The position numbers were made by a program, and so were the translations under genes. Shown here in pieces: positions 61,555 to 64,000 of a DNA stretch of 64,000 bases (position 1 is its first letter; each line of letters opens with the position of its first letter). Below the pieces are notes generated by a model. That model saw only the letters and a list, made by a program, of their open reading frames with translations, was not told where the DNA came from and ran no database searches. Source of the stretch: Gyrodactylus bullatarudis (taxonomy: Eukaryota; Platyhelminthes; Monogenea; Gyrodactylidea; Gyrodactylidae); NCBI GenBank assembly GCA_012064415.1, contig SSNU01000021.1, positions 231,057-295,056 on the forward strand, written 5' to 3'.

Positions 61555-62845
61555 AATAATTTTTTGCTTCTCGTGAAGATTGCCAGATTTTTGATTTCTC
61601 CTTGTATTCCGTATCGATCACGGAGTCCAGGAAGACTTTGAGGAGTAATGCACTTTTTGATGAGTAGAATGCTTTTGATATCTCTTCGAACCATTATTGA
61701 TTCGGAAGGTAGAGTTTTTTCCTGGTTCAGACAGTTTACGTCGGAAAATTTCGGCAACTTTTTGAAGCTTCATAGACCACTCGGGCTTCTCAGGATTCCA
61801 GCATCCTGCACAAAATTAAACAACGGATCGTGCCATCATTTTGAAGAGAAAAACTTTCATGAAGTCGTTTTTTTGTGCATTTATGAATCTGCATGCATCT
61901 TGATATGAAAGATCTATGAATATCTCTATAATGATCTGTAAAGCCAAAAAAATTATTATATTTAACTCCCAAGTCACGAATTGTGAATTTGTGATCGATC
62001 TTTTTTCATTCACAAGTAAATTTCCTTGTAAAGGGATTGTTGTAAAAGGTGTAATGAAGAAAGTTTTACTTTCATTGAAGCTAAAGCCTAAGGCTTTTAA
62101 ATCATTTGGAAGGATTTTTAGAGACGTGTTAATGAAATCAATGTCGATAAAGTCATCAAAACTATAGACAAGATCTTAGCTCCAGTGACATTTATTTGAG
62201 AAAAAACAATATTGAACAGTAGAGGACCTACTTTGGAGCCTTGTGGTACACCTGAGGTAATTAATTCCGGTAATGAGTCTTTATTTTCGAAGGAAACATA
62301 TTGTTTACGTTCCGTTAGATATATTTTTAGCATTTCTAGGAGATGTGAACATACTCCGTGGTAATGACAGATTTCTATAATTTTGTGAATATAGGTTTTG
62401 TCAAAGGCTTTAGACAAGTCAATATAAATTACGATAGATTTCTTTTTATCCTTGTTAAGAAACGATATATAGTTCAAGAAATTAAAAATATTGGTCTCAC
62501 AGGATTTGCCTTTACAGAATCCATGTTGATCAGGATCTATTTTTACTATGTCAATTATCCCAAGAATTTTGATGAGAAGAATAGAGTCAATAATTTTCAT
62601 GAGGGTGTTTTGTAAAGTTATTGGTCGAAAGTCATTACTATTGGGTTTAGGAATAGGGATTACTTTAGCCAGTAAAACATAATCAGGAATAATATTATTA
62701 AAAAATAAGTGTTGAATTTTTTATAAAAACTATGAATAAAATTTACGAGACTACTCATAAGTGTATTGGCACTAATCTTATAAGAATCTTTAGTGTTTTT
62801 ATCTTTGAGTTTTCTTAATAATTTTTTAAACTCAGAAAAACTCAT
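61555..62845 (-). pseudogene. Decayed non-LTR retrotransposon, reverse transcriptase region
   Basis: On the minus strand 62118-62600 reads FCKGKSCETNIFNFLNYISF, IVIYIDLSKAFDK (motif A), ELITSGVPQGSKVGPLLFNI (motif B), typical of Jockey/CR1 elements. Upstream frames (62660-62845) give LRKLKDKNTKDSYKISA and, shifted, PDYVLLAKVIPIPK. Downstream, LKALGFSFNESKTFFI follows. The FxDD box is disrupted by a frameshift near 62140. Several frameshifts make it inactive. Confidence 0.85.
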
Positions 62846-62986
62846 AAATGTACTATTATGATAATTAGAGCATGATAATTAGGCTTCACATGTAATATTA
62901 TTTTTGTTATTGTGGCTAATAATAAGGCTTTATTTCATTCATCGTTTTTATTTTTAAAAATACATATAGTTCATTTGTCTCCTTCT

Positions 62987-63075
62987 TCAAGCTTTCTTCG
63001 GCATGAAACATAGGTACAGTTCGTTTCCAACATCGATCACACACACTTTTGTATAATTCCCAGTCATGAAGTTTG
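62987..63075 (-). CDS. Possible last exon of a second modular-type gene
   Basis: An acceptor (TTATTTTTCAG) precedes 89 nt that reads NFMTGNYTKVCVIDVGNELY, then LCFMPKKA and TGA. The pattern (xNYxxVxVxDxxxxLyxxFMPKK) resembles the h exons of the modular gene, for example DYQNIGVIQDPTSKDIVVFT with MPK. The same incoming phase (two bases finish a codon) supports it. No matching d-g exons were found with confidence upstream; the gene would run off the right end of the window. Confidence 0.35.
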
Positions 63076-64000
63076 CTGAAAAATAATTTTCAACTTAGTA
63101 AAAACGAAAATATAGGTTGTAAGGATATTTTTTTTCAATTTAAAAACTCACGTTCTTGATTTATTTATATTATTAAAATATAATTTTAGTTTAAATAATA
63201 AATTTTTTAGAAGTTCAAGTACACTTATTCATTTGAATTACATACGTTGAGCTTAAATATTTTTAAAATTTTTAACTAATTTTAAAATAAAATATTTAAA
63301 TTTTAGATGAAATTATTTGTACTTACGTGCTTTCATAATGAAAAAAATGGTAATTGAAATTCAATTTTGATTCTTTATTGTCAACATACCTACAAGTAAA
63401 TCATTTCTTTGTAGAATATTTAGAGGAACTTTTTAGTCTAGATTTAGTTTATAAACGACATTCAATCGAATAATCAAATACTCTGTTTCATTTCCTTGTT
63501 GCATGAGATCGTGGGTAGAGATAGATAATGTATATTGCTACTTAGATAATATGCACGTAAAATGCACACAATGATCAAGATCTTGGAAAAAAGATTCTTC
63601 TAATTATTGGTATCAAACATTTTTTTTAATTTGACTATTTCTTCTCCAATAGGATTTTTCATGCTGAATCTAATTACAGATGAGAGACCCGTTTTCTTTC
63701 CCACTCTGCTCCAATCACTCGTGAGTATTATAATGAAAATATAATAAATTTATTTGAGATTTGAGAGATTTTAGGACCGAAGATGGATTAATTTTTGGTT
63801 AAATTTGATGAAATTTTGAATTTACACTAAACGTTTATAGCACTTTCTCCTCAACCTTTTTCCAGAACCTTAGCTCAAATAATAATAAGAAGAATTTTTT
63901 CTTCTCATAGAAGCATAAAAATAATACCATCAGATGCAGGATGAAAAACTGTTACACCTCCTTAAATCGCAGCCAGAAATGTAATTGTGGCTAAAAACTA
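63076..64000. other. Right end of window
   Basis: Possible small exons occur (63680-63722 plus strand, DERPVFFPTLLQSL, between AG and GTGAGT) but no chain can be built. Nothing else is recognised. Confidence 0.3.

Noticed and set aside
63661..63840. Two short plus-strand exon-like pieces (DERPVFFPTLLQSL, then DRRWINFWL)
   Set aside because: They can be joined to about 35 residues only, with weak splice sites and no family.

Overview
This is a window of an AT-rich animal (invertebrate metazoan) nuclear genome. Genes are split by GT-AG introns, many of them extremely short (26-36 bp). The genes are animal families: a TRPA channel, Dicer, SF3B4 and calnexin. The intergenic DNA and long introns carry Penelope-like, non-LTR, hAT, Mutator-like and piggyBac-type elements plus many foldback repeats. 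I could not fix the phylum from the sequence alone. Exon borders below were derived by hand from reading frame, splice dinucleotides and phase continuity, without transcript data.

Layout. (1) 0.3-11.8 kb, plus strand: a TRPA-type cation channel in at least 13 exons. Its 3.5-kb intron, between the pore-helix exon and the S6 exon, holds two complete same-strand genes for small, secreted, very basic peptides. Both have the same two-exon design, with a phase-2 intron at the end of the signal peptide. (2) 12.5-27.4 kb: two Dicer-family genes head to head, about 110 bp apart. The minus-strand gene (Dicer A, 1377 aa) keeps all eight RNase III catalytic acidic residues but has lost the whole first helicase domain. 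The plus-strand gene (Dicer B, about 2463 aa) keeps the full domain order but has ruined helicase and RNase III active sites. Dicer B also carries a roughly 1000-residue Arg/Ser-rich insertion, with ten 26-residue tandem repeats, between its dimerisation domain and its platform/PAZ domain. (3) 27.4-33.3 kb: a long palindrome, a piggyBac-type MITE and a decayed non-LTR retroelement. (4) 33.4-36.4 kb: intronless SF3B4 (minus) and calnexin (plus), divergent with 117 bp between their start codons. (5) 36.4-48.5 kb: a foldback repeat, a Penelope-like element with intact RT and GIY-YIG motifs inserted into a non-LTR remnant, and a broken hAT transposon with a duplicated 3' end. (6) 49.4-58.1 kb, minus strand: a gene of a family I do not recognise. 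It is built from five tandem copies of one five-exon module, each with a 10-nt microexon. A foldback Mutator-like element and hammerhead-like motifs lie in its introns. (7) 58-64 kb: a MITE with 110-bp inverted repeats, a decayed non-LTR element, and one exon resembling the last exon of the modular gene.

The strongest candidates for undescribed biology are the Dicer pair, the five-module gene and the nested cationic peptide genes. The abundance of long inverted repeats is notable next to Dicer genes, because such repeats would be transcribed as double-stranded RNA; that link is inference.
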